Shown here: piece after piece, positions 27,166-36,164 of the stretch
Layout of the letters: each line of letters starts with the position of its first letter
Position numbering within the stretch: the first letter of the stretch is position 1
Assembly (NCBI RefSeq): GCF_000702265.1
Contig: NZ_JNKZ01000004.1
Coordinates: forward strand, 310,001 to 374,000
Source: Butyrivibrio sp. NC2002
GTDB taxonomy: Bacteria; Bacillota; Clostridia; Lachnospirales; Lachnospiraceae
DNA: 64,000 nt
Reading direction: 5' to 3'
Program-made: the position numbers and the translations under genes
Notes under the pieces: model-generated
The model's database searches: none
Seen by the model: only the letters and a program-made list of their open reading frames with translations
Told to the model about the DNA's origin: nothing

Positions 27166-28632
27166 TTACAAAGTCCATATCCCACTATTAAAATACAACT
27201 GCTCCTTTGTCTGGAGACTCAGTTTATGATTCATGGCTTCATAGTATTTTCCAACGTTTCCATGTGTATTTTTCTCTGTGCGTATCATAGCTGTTGAAGA
27301 CAGTATACCAGTGTATTCCTCCCCTACAGCTGGCATCATCTCATTCTGATATCTTACCAGTTCTAACACGTCACCGCCGTTTTTATAGTATGCCCTAAGT
27401 CGACACATCTTATCTGCTCCAGTTTTACTCCAGCCTCTGGGGCGAGAACTCATCCGGTCAGAAAGGATATGACTAACATGTCCCTCAGCGCTGCATCCAA
27501 TTACTGTGTCTTCTCTGCATACTCTTATGCGTGCAGCAGCCCAATTATTTAATATATAATCGCCAGCTTCTTTGATCCGCTTCTGTTTCTTCTCTGATTC
27601 TCCATATCCGGCTATTTCTTCAACCCTTTCTTTAAATGCCTTTTTTTCGCCCTTATAAATATAGCCTGTAAGTTCTGAACGAGCATCCTCTGCACTGTCC
27701 AGAAGATGGCCTGTGAGCTTAAGTAGATACTTCTGCATATGGAATTCATCCAGAACAGTTGTAATTCCGTTTGTTCTGTTCTTTCCTGCTTTTATCCATC
27801 CACCACAATCACCATTGAGATAGATTTTTGTTATCTTTTCTACATCGTAGTTATCACAAATGTACTTATATATGGAATCCCAAAACTTAGCATTGTCTTC
27901 GCCTTCATATACACCACAAAAGTAGTGAGGATTTACGAGATGATGCCTCTTGCTCTTTGGGCTATCTTGTTCTATACCTTCATAAACGTAAACTATCTTT
28001 CCAAGAATGCAGTTGTTTTTCCAGTTGTTCTCACCAATTTCAAGATCACCTTTCTTTTCCTTAAACTGCAATGGAATGTGATCTTCATCCGCATCGATAT
28101 ATATATAATCAACCACTTTCTTTTTCACGGCTATCTTTTCTGCCGGAAACCTTAAATGGTGCAGAATATCTTTTACAGCCTCCTTACTGACTTTATCTTC
28201 AGAAGCACAGGCTGCCTCACCTCCACGTCTGTATGATGTCTGTACTGCTTCCTCAAGTATCTGTGCCTTAGCAGCCTCGGTGACTCTTTCATGTGAGTCG
28301 AATCCAAGTAACTTATCCAGAAGATACTCGCTATGTCCATCTTTCTTGTTTTTAAACAGCGTTTTATTAAAAGTAACTGTCCCGGCAATTGTTACCAGTT
28401 GCTTTTTGTCCTTTCTTACAACCACCCAGTTCTCAAGCCTTTTTAAACTTCCTCTTATTTGGTTATCTCTATCCTCCAATGTTTGCCTGAGAAAATCTCT
28501 TTCCAGTCGACCGAATTCGGCATGTACACCTCGTTCAAACTCTGCCATTCGGGTAGGCTCTTTTGCAAAATCCTCACGTAGCTTTATAAGATTTTCTTCC
28601 ACCTTTTCCCAAACTTGTTTTATACTGTCCAT
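27166..28632 (-). mobile_element. ISLre2-family transposase
   Basis: 488 aa from ATG 28632 (GGGAGG upstream); a reading from 28680 lacks a site. The sequence fits the ISLre2/UPF0236 family: YIYIDADEDHIPLQ with its acidic pair, IYLNGDCGGWIKAG, LDEFHMQKYL, and a C-terminal GNVGKYYEAMNHKLS with an SSRPRGWS motif before it. Family members are ~450-500 aa, so this copy appears full length, and no frameshift is seen. Exact IS termini could not be set. The element divides the GmrSD-like operon from the MazG-SIMPL segment and probably helped assemble the island. Confidence 0.85.
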
Positions 28633-28840
28633 AAGGACACCTCCCGTGCTTTTTGTTTTGGCCAACAAATACCTTAACACAGAAGGTTGTCCTTTTTATT
28701 TATGTTGTGCACAATTCTTGTGCTACATTCTATCAATCCTACAAAAACTTTACCCTAGCACCATTTAATAGTTTGCTCTGATACTACTATTCCGTAGTTG
28801 CCTCCCCTATTACCAAAAAACATGTTTAAATGGCATAAAT

Positions 28841-29158
28841 TCACCCAATAACGGTCTCCAAAAAGACTTTATTTTCAAATCCCCCGCGTTCTTTTAGTTT
28901 TTTATTTCTAATTACATCCAGATCCTTTCGGCTATATCCTCTGGCCTTTGCAGCCGCATAGATTACTTCCAATAAATCTGCCAGTTCCTCGATACTCTTG
29001 TCATTATTATATTCTGTTAGTTCTTCAGATAATTTTGCATCTATCATTTCCATGTATTCATCATCATCAAGTATCCGTATATTACATGATTTACCATCAT
29101 TTTCTATAATCTGCGGAATCTTATCTCTAACCAATTTATTATATTCTATTATCGACAT
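28841..29158 (-). CDS. MazG-like nucleoside triphosphate pyrophosphohydrolase
   Basis: 105 aa. It starts with the family signature EYNKLVRDKIPQII, followed by KLSEELTEY and EELADLLEVIYAAA, where the EE and ExxD acidic residues would bind magnesium as in MazG/phosphoribosyl-ATP pyrophosphatase folds. A KARGYSRKDL and RGGFENKVFLE end is typical of the small phage and Firmicute group. Such enzymes hydrolyse non-canonical or excess (d)NTPs to the monophosphate and pyrophosphate. It overlaps the HNH remnant upstream by ten bases, so its original transcription context may be lost. No partner is evident. Confidence 0.8.
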   Translation of the reverse strand: MSIIEYNKLVRDKIPQIIENDGKSCNIRILDDDEYMEMIDAKLSEELTEYNNDKSIEELADLLEVIYAAAKARGYSRKDLDVIRNKKLKERGGFENKVFLETVIG

Positions 29159-29636
29159 GATTCTCCTCTATACACCCATTCCTTAAAGCCACTGTTTCTG
29201 GTTGCTATATAAATAGGATTTATCACATTATACAAACGATTTCTAAAATCCTCTGACGAAAGCCCGTCACAATATAGTTCTTTTGCTATCTCAGAATTAT
29301 TCAAATGGAATTTGGCCACATTATCAAAAGCTTTCTTGACTAACTCATTTTGTTTTGATAATTCATAAACGTTATATTCAAGTGCTGAAAGCTGTATAAA
29401 ATACTTGTCCCATAATGGAAGATTATTACTTTTGCTGCTGTTGATTGACTTAATGGTTGGATGTAAATTCCATAATTCATCGTGCGCCACATACTGCCAA
29501 GGGACAAAGTGATCGACTGAGATTTTTGGTCAACCAGCAGTATTTCTCCATAAATATCCTTGATATCAGGCCTTATATCTATTATCAGTTTCCAGAACTT
29601 TCTTACTCTTTCAATATCACGAGCTTTATTTCTATA
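29149..29636 (-). pseudogene. Truncated, frameshifted HNH endonuclease
   Basis: Two frames together read as an HNH endonuclease C-terminal half. The upstream frame encodes ARDIERVRKFWKLIIDIRPD and IYGEILLVDQK; the downstream frame encodes ISVDHFVPWQYVAHDELWNL, then NSSKSNNLPLWDKYF, the classic DHFVPW HNH core. They would join if the five-T run at 29523-29527 (A on the coding strand) had one more base. No start codon with a ribosome site exists, and an in-frame stop at 29637 closes the 5' end, so the N-terminus is gone. The GTG at 29490 is not a natural start. A sequencing error at the homopolymer could explain the shift but not the missing N-terminus. Confidence 0.7.
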
Positions 29637-29641
29637 TCATG

Positions 29642-29836
29642 TTACTCTCCATGAAGCCATCCCTTATCCTGATTATAAGGAATATCCGGATAATCCTTCT
29701 TAAGCTCATTCTTGAAAAGCACTATATGCAACAGCACCGATAAAAAAGCTGTCAGTTCAATATATCCAATCCAAAACACAATAATATCAGAATGACTTCC
29801 TATAAAACTTCTTAATACAAAATCAATATATCCCAT
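29642..29836 (-). CDS. Small membrane protein (paralogue of 30693-30911)
   Basis: 64 aa with GGGGAG upstream of ATG 29836. One or two hydrophobic helices (SDIIVFWIGYIELTAFLSVL) precede a conserved cytoplasmic tail, HIVLFKNELKKDYPDIPYNQ. The tail matches HIVYFRLEMRKKNPQIPF in the 72-aa protein on the other side of the SIMPL gene. No known family was recognised. The spacing suggests the SIMPL protein and this protein share a transcript. Membrane anchoring of the SIMPL protein is a guess. Confidence 0.55.
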   Translation of the reverse strand: MGYIDFVLRSFIGSHSDIIVFWIGYIELTAFLSVLLHIVLFKNELKKDYPDIPYNQDKGWLHGE

Positions 29837-29858
29837 TCTGCACTCCCCTCATCAATCT

Positions 29859-30530
29859 TTAGCATATTCCCCATACAACCGTAACTGTATCAGTTATATC
29901 GATATCATCAGGCTCAATATCCATATCATAACCGCCCGTACTGCACTTTGCAGTTTCACAGCAGAGCATATCCATGTGCATAGGCGCTATTTCCATATTG
30001 ATCTGCCCCCAGGAATAATCAATAGTCTGTATATCTCCAAGCTTTACTCCTGTAGCTGCAGTCAGTATTTCAGCTTTATCCTTTGAATCCTTCACAGCCT
30101 TGCCAAGTAGTTCATTCTTCGCAGCTTCCTCATCCTTCACAAAGAAACTTATCCTGAACTCAGGGCGGATTATCAATGCATTCGCAAGCGAATATAAAAT
30201 CTTTCCAAGCCGATCATTATTAGACTCAAATTCAACCTTAAGAACATGACTGAATCGGTAGCCGACAAATCTACTTTTCCAGTCTCCATTTTTGTCATGG
30301 TAGCTCTCATTCTCGACTTCAACATTAAAAGAAAGAGTCTTAACATCCTCACTTGAAAAATCATGCTTTTCCAGTATTTTCTTTAATTCTTCTGTATCCT
30401 CTGAAGACTGTTTCAATGTACTGGAGTATTCCTTTTTTACGCCTTCCAGAGTAATAGTTATCCTGGTCATATCAGGCTTCACCTTCAGATTCCCTTTACC
30501 GGTGACACGTATCGTTCTCTCAATTGCCAT
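29859..30530 (-). CDS. SIMPL (DUF541) domain protein
   Basis: 223 aa with AGGAGG before ATG. The N-terminus has the SIMPL pattern, a short strand of VTGKGNLKVKPDMTRITITLE type, and near the C-terminus DIQTIDYSW and TVTVVWGI. Family members (BP26, YggE-like, SIMPL) form oligomeric rings; many are exported, but this one has no signal peptide and starts directly with the domain, so it should be cytoplasmic. A methionine-rich segment with adjacent cysteines (MEIAPMHMDMLCCE) interrupts the last third and is unusual. It is flanked on both sides by two related small membrane proteins. Confidence 0.75.
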   Translation of the reverse strand: MAIERTIRVTGKGNLKVKPDMTRITITLEGVKKEYSSTLKQSSEDTEELKKILEKHDFSSEDVKTLSFNVEVENESYHDKNGDWKSRFVGYRFSHVLKVEFESNNDRLGKILYSLANALIIRPEFRISFFVKDEEAAKNELLGKAVKDSKDKAEILTAATGVKLGDIQTIDYSWGQINMEIAPMHMDMLCCETAKCSTGGYDMDIEPDDIDITDTVTVVWGIC

Positions 30531-30692
30531 AACTCAGTTCCTCCTATTATTATGCCAACGCCAGTCCCGCAAACAAATCCCCCTGCAGGAACTCAGGTTA
30601 TCAGCATCTTCTTTTCTAGCAGTCTCATAAAGTTCATATACTAAGTTTGCAGTACTTTAGTTATTACATCTCCTATTCGAGTCCCCAGAGCT

Positions 30693-30911
30693 CTAAATAT
30701 CAGTTTGAATGAACGGTATCTGCGGGTTTTTCTTTCGCATCTCAAGCCTGAAATACACAATATGAACCAAAAAAGACATTTCCATTGTTAATTCCAATAA
30801 GATAAGAAAAAATCCCCAACTCATTCCTACCATAGCAAACAAATTCTCCATAAATACATTAAAGGAATAAAGTAAATCAGAATTCCAGAACACGTTATAA
30901 AAGCCAAACAT
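30693..30911 (-). CDS. Small membrane protein (paralogue of 29642-29836)
   Basis: 72 aa with GGAGGG upstream. It has one long or two short hydrophobic segments (FAMVGMSWGFFLILLELTME) and the tail HIVYFRLEMRKKNPQIPF. The tail resembles the paralogue on the far side of the SIMPL gene. The protein is probably a bitopic membrane protein with a basic cytoplasmic tail. It starts the SIMPL segment. No functional assignment is possible. Confidence 0.5.
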   Translation of the reverse strand: MFGFYNVFWNSDLLYSFNVFMENLFAMVGMSWGFFLILLELTMEMSFLVHIVYFRLEMRKKNPQIPFIQTDI

Positions 30912-31282
30912 TATACTTCCCTCCTACGTGCATCGTCACCCGTCCAATAATCAAGCATTAACTTTTATGCCAGATAATAAGCACTTGACGTATTGTCCTT
31001 TTCTGCTAATCTCTTTGTCACACCACTATGATACATCTCTATGTGTCCCATATATAAGACATCACTTATGAACCTATAGCAAAAATAAAAAATTGACTTC
31101 TCAGGAAATATGTTTTCTAAAAAGCAGCTTTATTATTAGTTTATTCAAAAAACTATTAGAATATGTCAAAACTCATATTAAATGATTCTCCCCATAGCAC
31201 AAAATGGTATAATAACTATTAAATACTTATTGTTTCGTTCATAATTCCAAACAAAATATATTTCGAAAGGTCACATTTAGAA
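30912..31282. other. Divergent intergenic region
   Basis: About 370 AT-rich bases between a leftward and a rightward gene. A TATAAT box at 31208-31213 could serve the gene at 31283, but no good -35 hexamer accompanies it. No repeat or hairpin was noticed. Confidence 0.4.
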
Positions 31283-32068
31283 ATGAAAAGTGTTGATGAA
31301 ATAATAAAATCACATAAAAGGATATGTTGGTATCCCTCAGCAGGGGCTGACTTTAGAGAATTACTTTTTCTTTCACCCAAATATTTAAAATGGAAAAGTG
31401 TTTCTATTAGTAAAAAAGAATTACCAGATTTATTCATTTTGACTGATTGCTTTCCACATGATTGTTCATTTAAAAGAACCCCATCTCCATCTTATATTGA
31501 AAGACTAAATCATGATAATTATTCAGATTTAAATACTATTGTCCATGATTCTCGAACAAGAATAACGGTAAATGATAAAATAGAAGAAATCAGTTTTTCC
31601 GGAATTCCATTTGATGAGATTTTCTTCAATTTTGATATTTCTGACAATTATAATAAAGCATTTTTAATGAACTTACATATTGATTCCGATAAATTAGGTG
31701 AGTGGGATTCCGAAGTTTTATATATTCTAGTTGAAAATACTAGATTTGCATTGGATTACTTATATAAAAACAAAATCCATATTGATTGGATTATAAAAGT
31801 TAGATATGGAGACGCCTTTGGAGGCAGTACGTTGAGTGGTGATTGGCTTCTGAAACTACTGGGCCCATTAAATGTAAAATATTATCTTTCCAATAAAGTC
31901 ACAGAAAGTAGTTTTGAATACATACCGGAAAGCATTATTAAAGAATATCCTATTCACAAAGAAATATTGAACGATACCAGTTTGCAAAATCTTGAAGAAG
32001 TCCATCGTGTTGATGCTGTTACTTGGTCGGATCAAGGCGATATATATTGGTACAGAGTTTTGCATTAA
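31283..32068 (+). CDS. Hypothetical protein with WYPSAGADFR motif
   Basis: 261 aa. It begins with a short helix and ICWYPSAGADFRELLFL, a motif I recall from unannotated bacterial proteins of this length, followed by PDLFILTDCFPHDC. A C-terminal WSDQGDIYWYRVLH closes it. No catalytic motif is certain, no membrane segment or signal peptide is present. It is one of only a few rightward genes, convergent with the Clp operon, and shares no transcript with it. Its lower GC compared with the Clp operon suggests separate acquisition. Confidence 0.55.
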   Translation: MKSVDEIIKSHKRICWYPSAGADFRELLFLSPKYLKWKSVSISKKELPDLFILTDCFPHDCSFKRTPSPSYIERLNHDNYSDLNTIVHDSRTRITVNDKIEEISFSGIPFDEIFFNFDISDNYNKAFLMNLHIDSDKLGEWDSEVLYILVENTRFALDYLYKNKIHIDWIIKVRYGDAFGGSTLSGDWLLKLLGPLNVKYYLSNKVTESSFEYIPESIIKEYPIHKEILNDTSLQNLEEVHRVDAVTWSDQGDIYWYRVLH

Positions 32069-32111
32069 TAACTGTTGATGAAATATAAAAAATGTATGTA
32101 GAAAGAAAAAA

Positions 32112-32146
32112 AATAAGCAGAACCTTAATAGAAGGCTCTGCTTATT
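32112..32146 (-). terminator. Strong terminator of the Clp/VirD4 operon
   Basis: AATAAGCAGAGCCTT on the minus strand pairs with AAGGTTCTGCTTATT across a five-base loop, with one G-U pair, and is followed by a run of eight or more T bases. It sits directly after the last gene of the operon, and the convergent gene at 31283-32068 ends 40 bases away. Confidence 0.85.
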
Positions 32147-32152
32147 ATCTGT

Positions 32153-32494
32153 CTAATTATTTATCAGTTCTTCCAGACATGGTTCATCTGTAAAAATGCC
32201 ATATGCCACAACCCAACTGGATACGATGGTATCATGGCTAAGGCCGTCAATCAGAATATCAAAGTCACTTCCTGAAATTATTTCCATTCCGTTTCTATGG
32301 GATATGACAACGTAAGCATCAGAATGTCTTTCCAGTTCTTTCCGAAGAAGATTAGCATTATTGTAGGCAATACCCATGCAAAATCTAAGATCAGAGAAAT
32401 CCTCAAAATCTTTCCGAATATTTTCACTGATGAAGGCAAGACCTTCATCAGTATATCCCAGTCCTTTTTGCGTTAATATGTATACGTTCTTCAT
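32153..32494 (-). CDS. Hypothetical protein, last gene of the Clp/VirD4 operon
   Basis: 113 aa, cytoplasmic, no recognised family. The start, MKNVYILTQKGLGY, is a beta strand followed by a helical, acidic middle (ISENIRKDFEDFSDL) and a C-terminal strand-rich part (AYVVISHRNGMEIISG). The ATG overlaps the stop of the membrane-protein gene by four bases, so it is coupled to it. It could be an adaptor or regulator of the protease, since small adaptors are common in Clp systems, but nothing in the sequence proves it. Confidence 0.55.
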   Translation of the reverse strand: MKNVYILTQKGLGYTDEGLAFISENIRKDFEDFSDLRFCMGIAYNNANLLRKELERHSDAYVVISHRNGMEIISGSDFDILIDGLSHDTIVSSWVVAYGIFTDEPCLEELINN

Positions 32495-33072
32495 CCTGAT
32501 ATCTCCATCCCATATGCCATGTCATCAAGCATGATACCTGCCACCATACATACAGCTATCATTGGTGATAACCTGCCAAAGTAGCCCAGTCCTGTCTCAC
32601 TGCCCTTTGCCATCATTATGAGTGAATACTGGTAGCACACAAACAGGGCGTACATCGCAAAAATCCCGACCTTATACATTATGGTGACTAACCTGTTTAA
32701 TCTGTAACGCCCAAGGTCATCGAATAAAGAAAATGCTGCCAGCGGTACAAAGACATAGATAACAGCTTCAATGGGAACAGGCAGGTAACGACATATATTT
32801 AGCCATATTGTACCGTTAGCCCTTACTCCGAAAACAGCTGTCACGAATAATACTCCTGCAAGGATTGAGAGAATCGCTTTACGGTTCTCGATTACAACCA
32901 TCTTTATTTCTGACTTCTGGTACTGAATCATGACCACCATCCCCATGCATACAGCAGCAACATTTATCAGGGTCCAGTGTCCCGGACCGCCTGATATATA
33001 TGAAAAAGCAAGCTGTAATACCATGCTTGATATAGCAGTTACGTTAAATAATACTGATACCATCTTAGGCAA
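32491..33072 (-). CDS. Multi-spanning membrane protein of the Clp/VirD4 operon
   Basis: 193 aa with about five or six hydrophobic helices: residues ~5-25, ~35-50, ~65-83, ~100-117, ~130-150 and ~165-183. Short basic loops (YQKSEIK, RYRLNRL) suggest cytoplasmic sides. No transporter or protease motif is visible. It overlaps the unfoldase gene by eight bases and the 113-aa gene by four, so it is an integral part of the operon. The VirD4-like partner lacks its usual membrane anchor, and this protein might supply one (inference). Confidence 0.6.
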   Translation of the reverse strand: MPKMVSVLFNVTAISSMVLQLAFSYISGGPGHWTLINVAAVCMGMVVMIQYQKSEIKMVVIENRKAILSILAGVLFVTAVFGVRANGTIWLNICRYLPVPIEAVIYVFVPLAAFSLFDDLGRYRLNRLVTIMYKVGIFAMYALFVCYQYSLIMMAKGSETGLGYFGRLSPMIAVCMVAGIMLDDMAYGMEISG

Positions 33073-34909
33073 CAGTTATCACCTCCTTTTTGTATTCAAC
33101 AGTACAGTCATTATGTTTCTTCTTATCACCCAGGGTTTTCGGCGGTCTCTTTATGCAGTTTTCATCAATCATCTTAAGAAGCATGCCATCCACATAGTCT
33201 CTTACAGCTGTCTGTGCTGGGCGTGCCCCGAGCTTTGGATCATAGGATGCATCCACCAGATGCTCTACATCTGTTTCTGAAGTGGAATTCTCAAGATATA
33301 CACGGGCAGCTCTCCCACCGCTCGTAGAACCAACCTCTCCAATCTCTGTAGCCAGCATGTCCCTTACGACCTGAAGATAGGTCTTCCTGCTAATCTCATG
33401 AAATGTATATCTCCTTGAAAATCGACTTATCAGCTCCACATCGAAATACCCTGCAAGATCAGATGTAGTCAGGTTCTCCTGCCCCTGCCCTGCCCCAAAG
33501 CCGATGGCTTTAACTTTTGCGGTACATCCTGCGTTTGTGGTGGCAATGATGATTGTCTTTGAAAAATCTATCTCCTTTCCGACATTCGTCTTCATCGTAC
33601 CCTCATCAAACACCGACATGAACAGTCTCTGCACTGACCTGTCGCACTTTTCAAACTCATCAAGCAGGATCACCTGATATGGATTGGTATCAAGTGCGTC
33701 AAAGGGGAGCTCCCTGTTACTGTCAGAGCCGACATATCCTGAAGGTGCGCCTATTATCCTGTTTATGGATGCAGATGAATTAAACTCAGCCATATTGAGG
33801 ACTATTGGCTTTTCGCCAATGTATTCGGAGGCTATGACCTTTGCGGCCTCGCTCTTTCCAGCTCCCGAAGGACCGGCGAAGAGGAATGTGAGCGGCTTCT
33901 TCCTTGGTCTAAGGTGCAGGTCATACAGCTTCAGGGTTCTTGTAATGTCCTCCAGGATGTCATCCTGCCCCCTTATATGGGAAACAGCATTCTTGAACGA
34001 GACCTCATCAAAACGTTTTAAGCAGCTGTTTCCGGAGGTCATTCGAAACGCTGTCTCTTCTATCACATTCTCATCAAGGAAGATACACCCGTCCTGCCCT
34101 TCCTTCTGCATCTTCAGTACCTTTGCAGCTACAGCCCTGTCCATAAGTGTCAGTGCATTATCAGGTCTGTGTGAGCCCACAGCACAGAACTCGTCTGCTG
34201 TGCGGACAAGAAGGGATGCGGTGTCTTTGTCAAAACTGATGCCTCTCTCGTAATGTTTTTCCAGCTTTGTCTTCACACGGGAGAGAATCTTCTCAGTCTG
34301 CTCCTTTGTAAGCTCGTTGACCAGTACCCTTGTGAATCTTCTGCTGAAGGCAGGATCCTCATCGATCTTCTTGACTTCCTGTGTGGTAGTTGCAGCGATG
34401 ACCTTGAAATTCCCCCTGCTGAGAGCGGGCTTTATCATCTGAGCAACCTTTTTATAGGATTCGCCACTAAAGAGCATGTGAACCTCATCAAGGAACAAAA
34501 TTGCCTTGTTATCGTCATTTGCGAGATAATCTACGATATCCCTTACCTTCCTTTCAAGTTCACCAACTATGCCGCATCCGGAGATAATATCTGACAGACC
34601 AAGGGAGTAGATCCTGTAACCATACAGCATGGAAGGAACCCCTTTGTGTTTACGCTTTATTCTCCTAGCAAGTTCTTCAACTATGTTTGTCTTACCGCTG
34701 CCCGCTGGTCCGATAAGCAGCGCATTTGGTTTGGTTCCACTGATCAGTATTGAACAGATTTCGCAGATGATATCATCACGGTAAAGAGTCGCCGGGGACT
34801 TGGAATTTGACATATCCGAAAGGAGACTTTCCACATTTGCCTGTGACATAGAAATGAATGTAACCGGCTCCAGCTTTGGCAGATTATTGTTTTTATTCTT
34901 GTTATTCAA
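33065..34909 (-). CDS. Compact ClpA/ClpC-like double-AAA+ unfoldase with ClpP-docking loop
   Basis: 614 aa from a TTG at 34909 (GGAGG five bases upstream). D1: Walker A GPAGSGKT (67-74), Walker B LFLDE (Asp141, Glu142), arginine-finger region FSRRF. D2: Walker A GPSGAGKS (346-353), Walker B VILLDEFEKCD (Asp417, Glu418), sensor-1 IIATTNAG, and sensor-2 GARPAQ at 561-566. Between the D2 sensor-1 and arginine finger is IGF (469-471), at the position of the ClpA/ClpX ClpP-binding tripeptide. There is no Clp-N domain and no ClpB-type middle coil, so it is smaller than ClpA (~758 aa). The ClpP gene is two genes upstream, so the two very probably form a protease. Substrates are unknown. Confidence 0.88.
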   Translation of the reverse strand: MNNKNKNNNLPKLEPVTFISMSQANVESLLSDMSNSKSPATLYRDDIICEICSILISGTKPNALLIGPAGSGKTNIVEELARRIKRKHKGVPSMLYGYRIYSLGLSDIISGCGIVGELERKVRDIVDYLANDDNKAILFLDEVHMLFSGESYKKVAQMIKPALSRGNFKVIAATTTQEVKKIDEDPAFSRRFTRVLVNELTKEQTEKILSRVKTKLEKHYERGISFDKDTASLLVRTADEFCAVGSHRPDNALTLMDRAVAAKVLKMQKEGQDGCIFLDENVIEETAFRMTSGNSCLKRFDEVSFKNAVSHIRGQDDILEDITRTLKLYDLHLRPRKKPLTFLFAGPSGAGKSEAAKVIASEYIGEKPIVLNMAEFNSSASINRIIGAPSGYVGSDSNRELPFDALDTNPYQVILLDEFEKCDRSVQRLFMSVFDEGTMKTNVGKEIDFSKTIIIATTNAGCTAKVKAIGFGAGQGQENLTTSDLAGYFDVELISRFSRRYTFHEISRKTYLQVVRDMLATEIGEVGSTSGGRAARVYLENSTSETDVEHLVDASYDPKLGARPAQTAVRDYVDGMLLKMIDENCIKRPPKTLGDKKKHNDCTVEYKKEVITVA

Positions 34910-36164
34910 ACGTTACCTCCTCGTTATCTTCATAGGAATATGGCGGTACTTTCTCAACCAGCATGGCGGGTTTTCCGCCCTCCAGGATGTACTCCATGGA
35001 GCGGTCCATTGAAAGCACGGACTCCGGTGTCTTTCTTGCCCTGGTACCGATGAACTCTGCTGATTTAATGTCGTTGCTGCCCAGATAGATTATGTGATCG
35101 CAGTTGTTGATTATGGTCTGTGCCTGCTGGTAGGTATAGAGTGATTCAAGCTGGGTAAAGGACTGTATGCATATGGTGAGCCAGATATCCCTGCTTCTTA
35201 CCACCGACAGTATCCTGTCAAAGTCAGGAATGATCGCGCTTGATGCAAAGTCATCCAGGATTATTCTCACAGGGATTTTAAGCTGACCACCGGGAGACTC
35301 ATCCGCTTTTGCAATGAGTGTCTGGAGTGCCTGCGTGTAGAACAGATTCACGAGGGAATCCATGCTGTGATCAGTATCTGACACATTGAGGAAAAGAACT
35401 GTCTTTTTTTCTCCAAGTGATGCAATATCAAGTGTCTTTTTGATATATTTGCTATCGTTGTAATACGGATCATAGATATATCTCATCTCTGATATGTCAA
35501 AGGGAAAAATGGCTGAATTTATGAATCCGTATATGCTTGCCACCGTCCTGTCAGCAGGGTTATTTCCGCACATCTCGTCGTATCTTTTCTTTGCAAAGGA
35601 ATCAGGATTCTCGTTAAGCCAGGGAATAAACCCAGTATCACCGTCCTTCTTTATGAATGCACGGTACAGTCTGAGCACCGAGTATATATTATGGTCTTTC
35701 TTAGGTAATGCCGACAGGGCATATGCAACAAAGAATTCCAGATACATTCTCGCCGACATGGGCCAGAAAGGCTCCCGTTGTTCTATTTCCAAAGGAATCA
35801 GCGCGGCTGCAAGTTTCGCAATATCCTGCTCCCTGTACCTCCCCCTATGGTCCTTACGTATGTAGTCCAAGGGGTTGTACTTGCAGCTCTTATGGGGATT
35901 TACGAAATCCAGTGTCAGCACCTCATATCCTTTTTGCTTGAGTTCATCCGTGAACATCCTGCACAGCTGTCCTTTGCTATCCGCCACTATCAGGCTTGAA
36001 TCCTTAAGTGATTTCAGCTGGCTGTATACCAGGCTCCCTGTTTTTGACGATCCCGATGCTCCTACCACCAGATCATTATTGTTGCCCTTCGTGATGCGTG
36101 TGTCGTTGCTGACATACACACCATTTCCAAGGACCCTGTAGCCGTATCTTGAGTTTTTATTCAT
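34902..36164 (-). CDS. VirD4/TraG-type ATPase lacking transmembrane anchor
   Basis: 420 aa. Walker A GASGSSKT (35-42) lies only 35 residues from the start, then SLIVADSKGQLCR, a family-typical YNPLDYI, Walker B IILDDFASS (Asp304, Asp305), and CIQSFTQLESLY, all matching type IV coupling proteins. Those usually are ~600 aa with two N-terminal membrane helices, and none are present here. The C-terminal extension after the motor core is short. It follows ClpP with no gap and overlaps the unfoldase gene by eight bases. Either it is a truncated coupling protein recruited to a cytoplasmic role or it docks through the 193-aa membrane protein. It is unlikely to be the element's main coupling protein. 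Confidence 0.82.
   Translation of the reverse strand: MNKNSRYGYRVLGNGVYVSNDTRITKGNNNDLVVGASGSSKTGSLVYSQLKSLKDSSLIVADSKGQLCRMFTDELKQKGYEVLTLDFVNPHKSCKYNPLDYIRKDHRGRYREQDIAKLAAALIPLEIEQREPFWPMSARMYLEFFVAYALSALPKKDHNIYSVLRLYRAFIKKDGDTGFIPWLNENPDSFAKKRYDEMCGNNPADRTVASIYGFINSAIFPFDISEMRYIYDPYYNDSKYIKKTLDIASLGEKKTVLFLNVSDTDHSMDSLVNLFYTQALQTLIAKADESPGGQLKIPVRIILDDFASSAIIPDFDRILSVVRSRDIWLTICIQSFTQLESLYTYQQAQTIINNCDHIIYLGSNDIKSAEFIGTRARKTPESVLSMDRSMEYILEGGKPAMLVEKVPPYSYEDNEEVTFE

Noticed and set aside
29149..29490. Intact 113-aa gene
   Set aside because: The GTG start is the Val of an HNH core, and the frame upstream continues the HNH homology, so it is a fragment.
33065..34909. ClpB-type disaggregase
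   Set aside because: No middle coiled-coil domain, an IGF docking tripeptide is present, and a ClpP gene is in the same operon.
34902..36164. VirD4-like protein as the element's own conjugative coupling protein
   Set aside because: It lacks membrane helices, is short, and is embedded in the Clp operon more than 22 kb from the relaxase; the transfer block continues past the right edge, where the normal coupling protein would be expected.
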